Below are positions 43,058-52,379 of a stretch of 64,000 nucleotides of DNA, piece after piece; within the stretch, counting starts at the first letter, position 1; each line of letters starts with the position of its first letter. The notes under the pieces are model-generated. The model was given only the letters and a program-made list of their open reading frames with translations. It searched no databases and had not been told where the DNA came from. The DNA lies in assembly GCA_022781445.1 (NCBI GenBank), contig JALETQ010000017.1:62001-126000 (forward strand), in the 5' to 3' direction. A program made the position numbers and the translations under genes. The stretch comes from Prevotella sp. (GTDB taxonomy: Bacteria; Bacteroidota; Bacteroidia; Bacteroidales; Bacteroidaceae).

Positions 43058-43492
43058 CGGAAGGAAAGCGGCTCGGGAACCATGGAATGCAGGGTTAAAC
43101 GGTCTGATGAACGATTGAAGATTGCTTCCGGTTTCCTACCGGCATCGTGCCGACATGTTCCGCTCATGCTGCAAAAGGGCAGCTTCCGGAAGGCAAAAGG
43201 GCAAGAACTGTCTTATAAAAGGGCAAGAATGACAATCCAAAAGCTGCCCTTTTACAAGACCACTCATAAACGATTGATATACAATGCCGACAAGAAGTAC
43301 GGACTACTCCCTTCAAAGAAGCATGAAAGAACCGCTTCTGTAGCGACATCATCGCCGGAGGCCTGCTCCCGAAGGGTCATCAGAGCCGAAACCGGTATCG
43401 GCAGATTACCGGCCGGATGGGGTGTCGGCTTGCGGAAGGCATGGCCGGCCACGGCAAGACAAAACGGCTCTCCGGATGAAGGAAAACGGACA
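43058..43492 (+). repeat. Long direct repeat, left copy (includes array E)
   Basis: The first 259 bp (to 43316) match 47891-48149 with about six mismatches at a constant offset of 4833 bp, then similarity continues less exactly to about 43492 (CAAGACAAAACGGCTCTCCGG in both). It contains a 22-bp-phase array, with AAAAGGGCA at 43173, 43195 and 43217 and an inverted TGCCCTTTT at 43245, plus MITE-like sequence from about 43367 to 43560. The 42.85-43.86 kb gap holds no gene apart from this. Confidence 0.85.
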
Positions 43493-43778
43493 ATATACAG
43501 TCGGAAAGCCTCGAAAACGACATGAAAGCCAAAATACCGGACTGACAGCCGACAGGGGGATAAGCACAACAATCGGAATCAGACATACGGATATACGACC
43601 CATGACGGGTAAGCAGATATTCCCGGGGAGGACATGGCTCGGGAGTTGTATGAACGGATTGGGATATATTATATATGGCAACGATGATAATTGCAAATGC
43701 TTCTCATAACAAAGAATCAGTCAATTGGCAAGAGAGATTTATGATTTGCTTACAGATACAGAAATATACAAAAAAAAT

Positions 43779-43853
43779 TTGCTGCATGAACAAAAACTTT
43801 TATATTTGCAGGACTAATAAACATAATTTGTCAACAACGTAAATCAATTTACG
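43779..43853 (+). promoter_or_regulatory. Promoter and 16-bp palindrome before the small secreted protein
   Basis: TTG (43779-43781), 19 bp, TATATTTG (43801-43808) is a good promoter. CGTAAATCAATTTACG (43838-43853) is a palindrome with a 2-nt centre that overlaps the ribosome-binding region five bases before the ATG. Confidence 0.6.
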
Positions 43854-43857
43854 CAAC

Positions 43858-44115
43858 ATGAATAAATTTATTTTAGTAGTAGGGTTGGCATTAAGTTTTT
43901 ACTCTTTGATGCCGTTAACAACATATGCAAACGGATCCGGAAAAATTGATCCGAGATATTTTGAACAAGGTCATTTGTTTGATGTAAAGAAAGTAGGCTT
44001 AATTACTGTTGACGGAGTAGAGCATATACTTTATGAAGCAGTAACTCGTGAAGGAGTTGTTATAACGTATTGGGTCAACGACAAAGGAGAGGCTGTTACT
44101 GTACCAAATAAATAG
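43858..44115 (+). CDS. Small secreted protein, 85 aa, unknown
   Basis: The protein has a signal peptide (KFILVVGLALSFYSLMPLTTYA) and a mature part of about 60 residues (KIDPRYFEQGHLFDVKKVGL, ending KGEAVTVPNK). I recognise no family. It contains no Cys and no double-glycine leader. The gene is much more AT-rich than its neighbours, has its own promoter and terminator, and is the first gene of a three-gene cassette flanked by long direct repeats. It might be a substrate of the GLPGLI protein or receptor that follow, but this is speculation from position. Confidence 0.65.
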   Translation: MNKFILVVGLALSFYSLMPLTTYANGSGKIDPRYFEQGHLFDVKKVGLITVDGVEHILYEAVTREGVVITYWVNDKGEAVTVPNK

Positions 44116-44123
44116 TAGACGAT

Positions 44124-44172
44124 ATTACCAACCTTGCTAAATTATAAAAACAGGGTTGGTAATGTTGTTTTT
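44124..44172 (+). terminator. Terminator after the small secreted protein
   Basis: ATTACCAACC pairs with GGTTGGTAAT across a 20-nt loop, then GTTGTTTTTATT. Confidence 0.75.
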
Positions 44173-44281
44173 ATTCAACTACTTCATTCACTACAACAAA
44201 TCATTTGGAGTTTTCAAATTGTGACACTTTAAGAACCAATAGTATCCAATTAATTACCGACAGTTATTTCAATACGACAAC

Positions 44282-45133
44282 ATGAAACCATTCAAATCAA
44301 TCTGTCTGACATTCGTCTGTCTTTTGATGATAAGCCTTGCTGCCCATGCCCAACAGCCGCAGGGGAAGTATCTCCGCATCGTTTATAATACCAAATACAA
44401 CACTCGTAAGAATATTAAACCTAAATACGACCTGCAATACCTTGAAATAACCGACAGCATATCCTACTTTTACAGCTATTATGATTGGCGAACAAGAGAA
44501 GTTGAAGACAGTTTGAACCGGAGAGGGAACTTCGATATCAGCCTGAGAGCAAAATTGAGTCAGCCTTATGCCACGGGACAATTATATAGGATTCACAAAG
44601 GAGAGCCCCGGAGAAACTTTCTCACCGGTCTGGTTATAGACATTGACGCCTTTAAATATGTCGAAGAACTACCCGATTTCAAATGGAAAATTCTGAACAG
44701 GGACTCGACCATCGCCGGCTATCCGTGCCAACAGGCCACCACCCGATTCAGAGGACGCACATGGAACGTGTGGTTCACGCCCGACATTCCCGTCTCAGAC
44801 GGGCCGTGGAAGTTCTGCGGACTGCCGGGACTCATCCTGAAAGCCGAAGACACCGACCATTATTTCGACTTCGAATGTGCAGGCATCCAGCACATCGACC
44901 ATTGCAACGCGAAATCAAATTCCCGATTCAAGTATCAGGAATGCACACCGCAAGAGTACTTCAAGACGCTCAAAGAAATCAAAAGTAACCCCATCGGCTA
45001 TATCCGGATGAGGAATTCCGGACAAAGCGGAGAAGAGGATGATATTCAAAGAAAAACCGATATCCGGAACAAACCCGAGGAACTGGCGAAAATCATCTAC
45101 ATCGAAGACTACGATGCGGCAGAGGAAAAATGA
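44282..45133 (+). CDS. GLPGLI-family exported protein
   Basis: The 283-residue protein has a signal peptide (ICLTFVCLLMISLAAHAQ) and the naming motif KFCGLPGLILKAED at about 178-192. It is preceded by NVWFTPDIPVSDGPW, as is usual. GLPGLI proteins are widespread in Bacteroidetes, mostly beside TonB-receptor-like barrels, and their biochemical role is not settled. Four bases separate the stop from the following barrel gene, so both are co-expressed. G+C rises in the second half of the gene. It may assist peptide handling in the periplasm. Confidence 0.88.
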   Translation: MKPFKSICLTFVCLLMISLAAHAQQPQGKYLRIVYNTKYNTRKNIKPKYDLQYLEITDSISYFYSYYDWRTREVEDSLNRRGNFDISLRAKLSQPYATGQLYRIHKGEPRRNFLTGLVIDIDAFKYVEELPDFKWKILNRDSTIAGYPCQQATTRFRGRTWNVWFTPDIPVSDGPWKFCGLPGLILKAEDTDHYFDFECAGIQHIDHCNAKSNSRFKYQECTPQEYFKTLKEIKSNPIGYIRMRNSGQSGEEDDIQRKTDIRNKPEELAKIIYIEDYDAAEEK

Positions 45134-45137
45134 CCCC

Positions 45138-47693
45138 ATGAAACACATCATCTCCATGCTCATAGGGTTGTTGCTGGGCACGTTGACGGCAGAAGCCCAG
45201 CACTTCAACGGCATCGTGAAAGATACCGAAGGCAACAAGCTGGCGCGAGTATCTGTGGTTTTGCTCGACAAGAAGAATCTCATCTTGTCTTACACCATCA
45301 CGAAAGACAACGGTGCCTTCAGCGTGGACGTCCCCGAAGGGAAAGAAGCCGCCAAGATCAAGTTCAGTTCGGTGGGATATGCCGCCGACACCACCGCCGT
45401 TTCGGACTTCAAGAACAATCAAGTGGTCGTGATGAACCCGGGCGTGACGATGATCAAAGAAGTGAAAGTGCAGGCCAGAGCCATCAAACAACGGGGCGAC
45501 ACCATCGACTATCTGGTGAGTTCGTTCAAGAAAGAACAAGACCGTTCCATCGCCGACGTGATAGCAAGGATGGCAGGAATGGAAGTCAAAAAAGACGGAA
45601 CCATCCTCTATCAAGGCAAAGCCATCAACAAGTTTTATGTGGAAGGAATGGACATGATGGGCGGAAAGTACTCGATGATCAGCGAGAACCTCACGCCCGA
45701 CAAGGTGAGAAAGGTGCAGGTTTTTGAAAATCATCAGCCCATCAAGACCCTCAAGAACGTGGACTTCAGCGAGAACGCGGCTCTCAACATCGTCTTGAAA
45801 GAAGATGCAAAGAACGTGTGGCAGACTTTGTTTGAGGCGGGATCGGGCATCACCTTGCAGGATGATGCCAAGGCCCTGTTCGACATCAGGCTGCTCGGCA
45901 TGCTGTTTTCCAAGAAGAAACAGAGCTTGTCGATGTATAAATTCAACAACACGGGCAAGGACATCCGACACGAGATGACAACCCATTCCATCTTCGAAGG
46001 ACAAGTAAGGACGGAGTATTCCTTGTTGTCGGACATCTCTTTGGGAGGCAGTTCGCTCGACGACAACCGCACCTTGTTCAACAATACCCATCTGCTGGCC
46101 AACAACTGGCTCTTCAAACTGAACGACGACTGCGAGTTGAGGACACAGGTTTCGACACAGTTCGACAAGACAACGGCGGAAAGTTACAGCCATACCGTCT
46201 ATACGAGCCTCATCGGCGACTCGGTGATAGCCCAACAGAGGGATGCCCGACGCTACAATTCCGAATACACGGGAGAGCTGCTGTTCAGATACAACAACGA
46301 CAAACTCTATCTCAACAACACCCTGAACGGCTATATGGACTTCGACCGAAGCATGAGTCACACGCTCTTGAACGGCACGACGAAAGCCGAGAAAGTGAAA
46401 CCGAGACAACGATACCTCACCGACAAGCTACGCCTCATCAAGAACATCAACAACAAAAAATCGTTCGAACTGGATGCCTATTTCTCCTACAACTACCTGC
46501 CGGGCACCCTCCTGATTTCCAACGGAAGTGTCGAAGAGCTCAACCTCAGGACAGTGATGTGGGGTGCTTCGACCAACTTCCGGCATCCTTTATGGGGTCT
46601 TGATGTCTGCTACCGGATAGAAACAGAGGGCAAGAGTCAAAAGCTGCAGGTCAATAATTTCATGGTCAATGACGAAGACTCGTTTACCGAACAGAAGTTG
46701 ACTGTCGAGCCTTCCGTCACCTATTTTACCCCCGCTTTGAATATCTCGGCTTTCATCCCGCTGAACTTGCGCTATCAGTCGTTTAACGGCAAGCAGCAGA
46801 CAAAGCTGAAGGCAGAACCCGGAATCTCCCTGCGCTTCACCCCGTTTAACCGATGGACGTTCATGACTTTCTACAATCTGAGCTGGACTCCTTCGGATAT
46901 CAGGATGACAAGCATGATGCCTTTCTTCTCCGACTACATCGTCATGCGAAGAGGATACGGCAAGCCTGTCTATCAGAAGTATCAGACACTGAACGGAAGC
47001 GTCGAATACAAAGACATCTTTCACAAGCTGTTTGCACGGATGCAGGCATATTTCAGCCGGTCGGACAATAATATTTTATACCGCAGCGCGATAAACCCCG
47101 AGTTCTTTTTTTACCAAAGCGAACCCACCGACCGGTTCACCTTCAACAAGAGTTTCTCGATCAATGCTTCGCTGAGCAAGAACTTCGACTGGCTGAAAAG
47201 CGGCGTGACGCTCTCCGCCCGAAAAGGAACAACGAAGACCGAACTGCTGTACGGCGAGGAACTTCAACCCATCCGTCTCGACAACGGCGGCATATCTCTC
47301 AGCTGTTCGGTAGACCCTGTGGCTTGGCTTTCGGTCGACGCAGCATTGAATTTCAATTATACCAAACAGAAAAACGAATATAGAACCGGCACGCCAAGCC
47401 CCACGCTGACTTACTTCAACCATTCGCTGAGAGCCTCACTGACCTTCGGGAAATGGCTGATACAAACACGAAACGAACTCTATCACAGCAACAACGAAAG
47501 CGTATCGACGACATTCTTCTCGGATCTCAAGGTGAGATATTCGAGGAAGAAAATAGAAATCGCCCTGGCGCTCAACAACATCTTCGGCAAGAATAAGTTT
47601 GAAAGACGAGTCGTCACCGAGACAACAAACGCCTACTACATGCAGAAGCTGCGTCCGAGAGAGGTGTTGCTGAGCTTTGCTTACGGCATCTGA
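45138..47693 (+). CDS. TonB-receptor-like outer-membrane barrel with CarboxypepD_reg domain
   Basis: The 851-residue protein starts with a signal peptide (SMLIGLLLGTLTAEAQ). A carboxypeptidase-regulatory-like beta domain follows (HFNGIVKDTEGNKLARVSVV, YTITKDNGAFSVDVPEGKE), then a plug-like part with TIDYLVSSFKKEQDRSIADV and FYVEGMDMMGGKYSM, then a long beta-barrel rich in aromatic strand ends. The final LRPREVLLSFAYGI is a typical outer-membrane C-terminus. It lacks an evident TonB box. The ORF track start 33 codons upstream is inside the GLPGLI gene; the ATG at 45138 is right. Substrate is unknown. Confidence 0.88.
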   Translation: MKHIISMLIGLLLGTLTAEAQHFNGIVKDTEGNKLARVSVVLLDKKNLILSYTITKDNGAFSVDVPEGKEAAKIKFSSVGYAADTTAVSDFKNNQVVVMNPGVTMIKEVKVQARAIKQRGDTIDYLVSSFKKEQDRSIADVIARMAGMEVKKDGTILYQGKAINKFYVEGMDMMGGKYSMISENLTPDKVRKVQVFENHQPIKTLKNVDFSENAALNIVLKEDAKNVWQTLFEAGSGITLQDDAKALFDIRLLGMLFSKKKQSLSMYKFNNTGKDIRHEMTTHSIFEGQVRTEYSLLSDISLGGSSLDDNRTLFNNTHLLANNWLFKLNDDCELRTQVSTQFDKTTAESYSHTVYTSLIGDSVIAQQRDARRYNSEYTGELLFRYNNDKLYLNNTLNGYMDFDRSMSHTLLNGTTKAEKVKPRQRYLTDKLRLIKNINNKKSFELDAYFSYNYLPGTLLISNGSVEELNLRTVMWGASTNFRHPLWGLDVCYRIETEGKSQKLQVNNFMVNDEDSFTEQKLTVEPSVTYFTPALNISAFIPLNLRYQSFNGKQQTKLKAEPGISLRFTPFNRWTFMTFYNLSWTPSDIRMTSMMPFFSDYIVMRRGYGKPVYQKYQTLNGSVEYKDIFHKLFARMQAYFSRSDNNILYRSAINPEFFFYQSEPTDRFTFNKSFSINASLSKNFDWLKSGVTLSARKGTTKTELLYGEELQPIRLDNGGISLSCSVDPVAWLSVDAALNFNYTKQKNEYRTGTPSPTLTYFNHSLRASLTFGKWLIQTRNELYHSNNESVSTTFFSDLKVRYSRKKIEIALALNNIFGKNKFERRVVTETTNAYYMQKLRPREVLLSFAYGI

Positions 47694-47707
47694 CGGTCGG
47701 AAATTCC

Positions 47708-47737
47708 GGCTGCCCACATTTGGTTGCAGCCCTTTTC
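47708..47737 (+). terminator. Weak terminator after the barrel gene
   Basis: GGCTGC and GCAGCC with a 12-nt loop, then CCTTTTCC. The stem is short and the T-run poor. Confidence 0.4.
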
Positions 47738-47890
47738 CATGACCATACACGACGTTTTTCACATGTCTTCATCCCAATTGTTCATCCGACTCCAAGCAAT
47801 TTCATCCGACTGGCGACGGCTTGAGTGAAGGCATGACCGGCGATGTCAAGACAAAACGGATCTTCGGATACCGCAACAAGCGGACGAAAA

Positions 47891-48298
47891 CGGAAGGAAA
47901 GCGGCTCGGGAACCATGAAATGCAGGGTTAAACGGTCTGATGAACGATTGAAGATTGCTTCCGGTTTCCTACCGGCATCGTGCCGACATGTTCCGCTCAT
48001 GCTGCAAAAGGGCAGCTTCCGGAAGGCAAAAGGGCAAGAACTGTCTTGTAAAAGGGCAAGAATGACAAGCCAAAAGCTGCCCTTTTACAAGACCACTCAT
48101 AAGCGGTTGATATACAATGCCGACATGAAGTACGGACTACTCCCTTCAAGTACCGGCATCATCGCCAAAGGCCTGCTCCCCGACGGGGCATCAGAGCCGA
48201 AACCGGTATCGGCGGATTACAGACCGGACGGGACGTCGGCTTGCGGCAGACATGGCCGCCACGGCAAGACAAAACGGCTCTCCGGATGACGGCAAGCG
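47891..48298 (+). repeat. Long direct repeat, right copy (includes array F)
   Basis: This is the partner of 43058-43492. AAAAGGGCA units stand at 48006, 48028 and 48050 with the inverted unit at 48078, matching array E base for base in spacing. MITE-like sequence precedes it (about 47780-47950) and follows it (48177-48360). The gap 47.7-48.37 kb contains no gene. Confidence 0.85.
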
Positions 48299-48360
48299 GA
48301 CGAAATCGGACGGGAAGTGCCATAAACGGCAGGAAAGGCAGGACCGGCGGTCTGATGACC
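48177..48360 (+). repeat. MITE-like repeat, degenerate copy
   Basis: CCCGACGGGGCATCAGAGCC at the left, GGCCGCCACGGCAAGACAA inside, CGGACGGGAAGTGCCATAAA as core and GGTCTGATGACCGTCCGG at the right. Confidence 0.55.
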
Positions 48361-48369
48361 GTCCGGAAT

Positions 48370-48732
48370 TTATTGTTCGGCCGTGATCGAACGAAGGAGT
48401 TCGGGCAGTTCGATGGAATCGCAATTCATTCGGCCGAGACGTTCTTCTCCCATCTTCGTGAGCGAGAAGTGCATTTGTCGCTTATCGTTCTTGTCCAGTC
48501 TTCGACGCACCAGCTTTTTCTTTTCTACCGATGCTATCACCTTCGAGGCATTCGAACACGTCAGCTGTAGGGATTCGGCAATCTCCCCCGAGGTGATGTC
48601 GGCATGGTCTTTGAGGTGGCAGAGCAGCATGGCTTCGTTGATGTTGAGGTCGTACTGCTTCTCGAAAAGGCTTTCGAGTGCAGTGATGGCACGATATATT
48701 TCTCTGATTTTGCAGATCTTTGTCTTTTCCAT
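48370..48732 (-). CDS. MarR-family transcriptional regulator
   Basis: The 120 residues form one winged helix-turn-helix domain. LLCHLKDHADITSGEIAESL, then LTCSNASKVIASVEKKKLV as the recognition helix, then the wing RRRLDKNDKRQMHFSLTKMG. It begins 6 bp after the stop of the CoA-disulfide-reductase fusion and so is the second gene of that operon. By context it could sense oxidative or sulfur stress and control the operon, but it has only a single cysteine-poor sensing surface and no direct evidence. It is shorter than many MarR proteins, lacking part of the dimerisation helices. Confidence 0.88.
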   Translation of the reverse strand: MEKTKICKIREIYRAITALESLFEKQYDLNINEAMLLCHLKDHADITSGEIAESLQLTCSNASKVIASVEKKKLVRRRLDKNDKRQMHFSLTKMGEERLGRMNCDSIELPELLRSITAEQ

Positions 48733-48738
48733 ACTCCA

Positions 48739-51171
48739 TTAAATGAATAGGTTTACATTGGCATCCTCGGCACGGTTCATGTAGGTTGCCACGCCCCCCA
48801 CATTGACTCCGTCGATGAGTTCTTCCTTTTTGATGCCCATCATGTCCATCGACATTTGGCAGGCAATGAACTCCACCCCGTTGTCGAGAGCCTGTTGGCG
48901 TAAGGATTCGAGCGAATCGATATTCTTTTGTTTCATGATGTGGCGCATCAGGCGATCGCCCATACCCATGAAACTCATTTGCGAGAGCTTGAGTTTCTTG
49001 GAATGCGACGGCATCATCATGCCGAACATCTTGCCGAAGAAGTCTTTCCTGACAGACGGCTTGTGTTCTTTCTTGATGACATTCAGTCCCCAGAAGGTGA
49101 AGAAAATCGACACCTTGTGACCCGTGGCGGCGGCACCGTTGGCCAAGACGAAGGTTGCCAAGGCACGGTCGAGGTCATCACTGAACATGATGAGGGTTTT
49201 GTTTTTGGCCGCAACAGCGTGTGCATCCTCGACTGGGCGTTTACCTTTTTCGATGGTTACAACGTATCGGCCGTCTTCAGTGTGGCTCGACAACAATCGG
49301 TTGCCGGTGGTTTGGCACCATGCCGAAGCATCATTTGGGAAACCGGGGTCGGTGGCCACCACTCTGACGGCTTCGCCTTCGGTCATGGCATCGACGGTTT
49401 TCTTGAGTTGCAGGATGGGGCCGGGACACTGCAATCCGCAGGCATCGACAATTTTCAGCGTACCGGGTTCGGGACGGAAAGGCTGCAGCCTGTTCGTCAC
49501 ATCGGCTGTCGGCGTGTGTCTTTGAGGCTTCATGGTGGCAAGACGGTAGGTGTTGTAGCCTCCGGAAAGGTTGCGCAACCCGGTGAAGCCTCTGCCTTGG
49601 AGGATGCGGAGAGCCAGATAACCGCGCAGACCGACCGCGCAGAAAATGATGATTTCCTTGTCTTTAGGCAGTTCGTCGATGCGTTCGCGCAAGTCATCGA
49701 GGGGAATATTGACGGCTCCGGGTATGCTTCCCAAGGCATGTTCCTCGACAGTACGCACATCAAGCAACACCTTGTCGGCAAAGTTTCCTTCGGCAAGCTC
49801 ACGCCATGTGATGACGGGCATGTCGCCGGTAAGTACGTTCTTGGCAGTGTAACCGGCTATGGCGATGGGGTCTTTGGCCGATGAGAAAGGAGGTGCATAG
49901 GTGTGTTCCAACCGGATGAGGTCATCAATGGTACCTCCGGTCTTGATCAGCAGCGCAATCTGATCGATACGTTTGTCTACACCTTCGTGTCCCACACACT
50001 GCGCCCCCCATATCTTTCCGCTCTCGGGATGGAACGTGAGCTTGATGACAAGCGGCGTTGCACCGGGATAATAGCCGGCATGGGAACTGCTGATGGTAGT
50101 AGAACTGCAGTAAGGCAGCTGCAGTTGTTTGAGGCGTTTGGCCGCCAGTCCGGTAGAACCGACGGTGAGATCGAAGACCTTGGCGATGGAAGTGCCGACA
50201 GCCCCTTCGTATTTCACGTGGTTGCCCCTGACCATATTGTCGGCAACGATGCGTCCCTGACGATTGGCAGGGTTGGCCAGATAGTTGAGCCAAGGCTCTC
50301 CGGTGAGCGGATGGGGGTATTCGACGACATCGCCTACGGCATAAATATCGGGTACCGAGGTTTGCAAGTACTCGTCGACCTTGATGCCCCGGCCACCCAA
50401 AGCGATACCGGCAGCAGTGGCAAGTTCGGTCGACGGGCGCACGCCGATAGACAATAACACGAGATCGGCAACGATTTCCTCACCGCCGGCCAAACAAACA
50501 CGCAGCCGGCCGCCGGCCTTCTCGAATCGTTCTACACCTTTCTCCAAGTACAAGTCCACTCCCCGGTCCGTGAGATGGCGATGGACATGCGCGGCGATGG
50601 TGAAATCGACAGGTGCCATCACCTGATTGGCCATCTCGACCACCGACACGCGGGCACCGGCATGGTGCAGATTCTCCGCCATCTCAAGTCCGATGAAACC
50701 GCCACCGACCACAACGGCATCGTTCACCCGATGGGTTTGCAGATACTTTTTGATGTTATCGGTGTCATCGACATTGCGCAGCGTGAAGATGCCTTCGTTA
50801 TCAATGCCCGGAAGGGGTGGTCTGACAGGCATCGAGCCGGGCGACAGCAACAACTTGTCAAACGACTCTTCATATATGCTTCCGTTTCTTTTTCTGATGG
50901 TGACACTTTTCTTTTGTACGTCGATGGCGGTCACTTCCTGACGATTGCGTACATCGATGGCAAACCTGCGGCCGAACGATTCGGGAGTTTGCACGAAAAG
51001 TTTGTCACGGTCTTTGATGACATCACCGATGTAATAAGGCAGGCCGCAGTTGGCATAAGAGATGTAATCGCCTTTCTCGACAAGGATGATTTCGGCCTGT
51101 TCGTCTATTCTTCTGATACGTGCGGCTGCCGTTGCTCCACCGGCCACGCCGCCAATGATGATATGCTTCAT
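48739..51171 (-). CDS. CoA-disulfide reductase / rhodanese / TusA / DsrE fusion protein
   Basis: The 810-residue protein has four parts. Residues 1 to about 445 are a flavin pyridine-nucleotide-disulfide oxidoreductase (GGVAGGATAAARIRR, single redox Cys at about 42 in SYANCGLPYY). About 455-545 is a rhodanese domain with FCAVGLRG (Cys about 510). About 570-640 is a TusA domain with DACGLQCPGPI. From about 655 to the end is a DsrE/DrsH-like domain (IMFSDDLDRALATFVLANGA). Together these suggest handling of persulfide and CoA or polysulfide redox in the cytoplasm, in line with related four-domain proteins. MarR follows and thioredoxin precedes it on the same strand. Confidence 0.93.
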   Translation of the reverse strand: MKHIIIGGVAGGATAAARIRRIDEQAEIILVEKGDYISYANCGLPYYIGDVIKDRDKLFVQTPESFGRRFAIDVRNRQEVTAIDVQKKSVTIRKRNGSIYEESFDKLLLSPGSMPVRPPLPGIDNEGIFTLRNVDDTDNIKKYLQTHRVNDAVVVGGGFIGLEMAENLHHAGARVSVVEMANQVMAPVDFTIAAHVHRHLTDRGVDLYLEKGVERFEKAGGRLRVCLAGGEEIVADLVLLSIGVRPSTELATAAGIALGGRGIKVDEYLQTSVPDIYAVGDVVEYPHPLTGEPWLNYLANPANRQGRIVADNMVRGNHVKYEGAVGTSIAKVFDLTVGSTGLAAKRLKQLQLPYCSSTTISSSHAGYYPGATPLVIKLTFHPESGKIWGAQCVGHEGVDKRIDQIALLIKTGGTIDDLIRLEHTYAPPFSSAKDPIAIAGYTAKNVLTGDMPVITWRELAEGNFADKVLLDVRTVEEHALGSIPGAVNIPLDDLRERIDELPKDKEIIIFCAVGLRGYLALRILQGRGFTGLRNLSGGYNTYRLATMKPQRHTPTADVTNRLQPFRPEPGTLKIVDACGLQCPGPILQLKKTVDAMTEGEAVRVVATDPGFPNDASAWCQTTGNRLLSSHTEDGRYVVTIEKGKRPVEDAHAVAAKNKTLIMFSDDLDRALATFVLANGAAATGHKVSIFFTFWGLNVIKKEHKPSVRKDFFGKMFGMMMPSHSKKLKLSQMSFMGMGDRLMRHIMKQKNIDSLESLRQQALDNGVEFIACQMSMDMMGIKKEELIDGVNVGGVATYMNRAEDANVNLFI

Positions 51172-51499
51172 GATGATTGATGTATTAACACGGATGTTCT
51201 TCGCGTCGTCATGCGCGGCTGTTGATGCCGTTCATGCCACTTTTCCCATTCGTTATCGGTTAGTCATTTGAGGTCACTGCAACACCGGACGCCACCCTTT
51301 AGACAACAAACCGACCGTCGATACCTTCTTGATTACTAAACAAAAACAACAGAGAGTGCAGAAAGGGTGTGCAAATTGATGACCGTTTCATGCACTTAAC
51401 GTCGTACACACCTAACGGATGGCAGCATTCGAAGGGATGGAATGACCGATGCCGCTTCAATGTCAAACTCTCCGTACAGGGCCGGCTGACGATGGGATA

Positions 51500-51589
51500 C
51501 AAAACAAATGCAGACTTTATGCCCGCACCATCGAACACATTTCCCCACTACAAAAGAAACCGTCGACATGGTCTGACATAAAGCCTGCA
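51500..51589 (-). terminator. Possible terminator of the thioredoxin gene
   Basis: TGCAGGCTTTATG and CATAAAGTCTGCA on the minus strand pair with one G-U across a 55-nt loop, followed by TTTGTTTTG. The large loop lowers confidence. The rest of the 51.17-51.6 kb gap is a degenerate MITE-like trace (TTCATGCCACTTTTCCC) and nothing else. Confidence 0.4.
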
Positions 51590-51600
51590 TCCTTGTCAAT

Positions 51601-52095
51601 TTATTTTTTGAACACGTCGCCGATTACTTTCTTGAAGTCCTGATAACCCAAAGCACCTGACATCATTTGCGGTTTGCCATCTTTGGGAGCGAAAAGCAAG
51701 GTCGGAACCGAGCGAATACCGAAGATCTGCGAGAGTTCGGGCTCTTTATCGACATCCACTTTGTAGACATCAATTTGTCCTTCATACTCGTTGGCAATCT
51801 CTTCCAGCACGGGACTCATCTGCTTACACGGCCCACACCATGTCGCATAGAAATCGACGATGGCAGGCTTGTCGCCCAAAAACTTCCACTCGGTGGCGTT
51901 TGTACTGACATCTGCCACACGTTTCATAAACTCAGCTGTTGTTAAATGTACTACATTCATCTTTTTATTTCCTTCCTTTTTGGGGGTTACTACTTCATGA
52001 TTGGTATTATCTCGGTTTCCTTGCGCTTTCGAACAAGAAGTCACAACAAAAACTGCCGCGAACAATAAAATAACACTTTTGGAAATACGTTTCAT
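51601..52095 (-). CDS. Periplasmic thioredoxin-like lipoprotein
   Basis: The 164 residues have a lipoprotein signal (VILLFAAVFVVTSCSKAQ), an Asn/Lys-rich linker, and a thioredoxin domain with the active site ATWCGPCKQMSP at about residue 90. The cis-Pro loop IRSVPTLLFAP is present. The redox Cys pair predicts thiol-disulfide exchange, here on the periplasmic side of a membrane. A complete promoter lies 50 bp upstream. Its neighbour on the same strand is the CoA-disulfide reductase fusion, pointing to a thiol-redox theme, although the genes are transcribed separately. Confidence 0.93.
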   Translation of the reverse strand: MKRISKSVILLFAAVFVVTSCSKAQGNRDNTNHEVVTPKKEGNKKMNVVHLTTAEFMKRVADVSTNATEWKFLGDKPAIVDFYATWCGPCKQMSPVLEEIANEYEGQIDVYKVDVDKEPELSQIFGIRSVPTLLFAPKDGKPQMMSGALGYQDFKKVIGDVFKK

Positions 52096-52144
52096 AAATT
52101 CTTTTTGTTAAACGGTTTATATTATTTTCTATCGGAAACTTTTG

Positions 52145-52176
52145 CAAATATAAAACGCAAATGTTTACCGTACAAA
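52145..52176 (-). promoter_or_regulatory. Promoter of the thioredoxin gene
   Basis: TTTG (52173-52176), 20 bp, TATATTTG (52145-52152) on the minus strand: the complete Bacteroidetes consensus. Confidence 0.75.
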
Positions 52177-52379
52177 TTTTCCAACGGAAAAATTATCAGA
52201 CAAAGAAATATTTAACGCATCCGAAGCAAAAATACGTTCCAATTAAAGAGTTTTTACAGATTCATCGGCTCCATCCCACCTCAGGCAGACTGCCCTCTTC
52301 CACCATCATCGTGATGTGGCGGCAACGCGAATTGCGCATACAAAAAAAACGGAACATGAGCCGGCATCGGAAAGAATGT

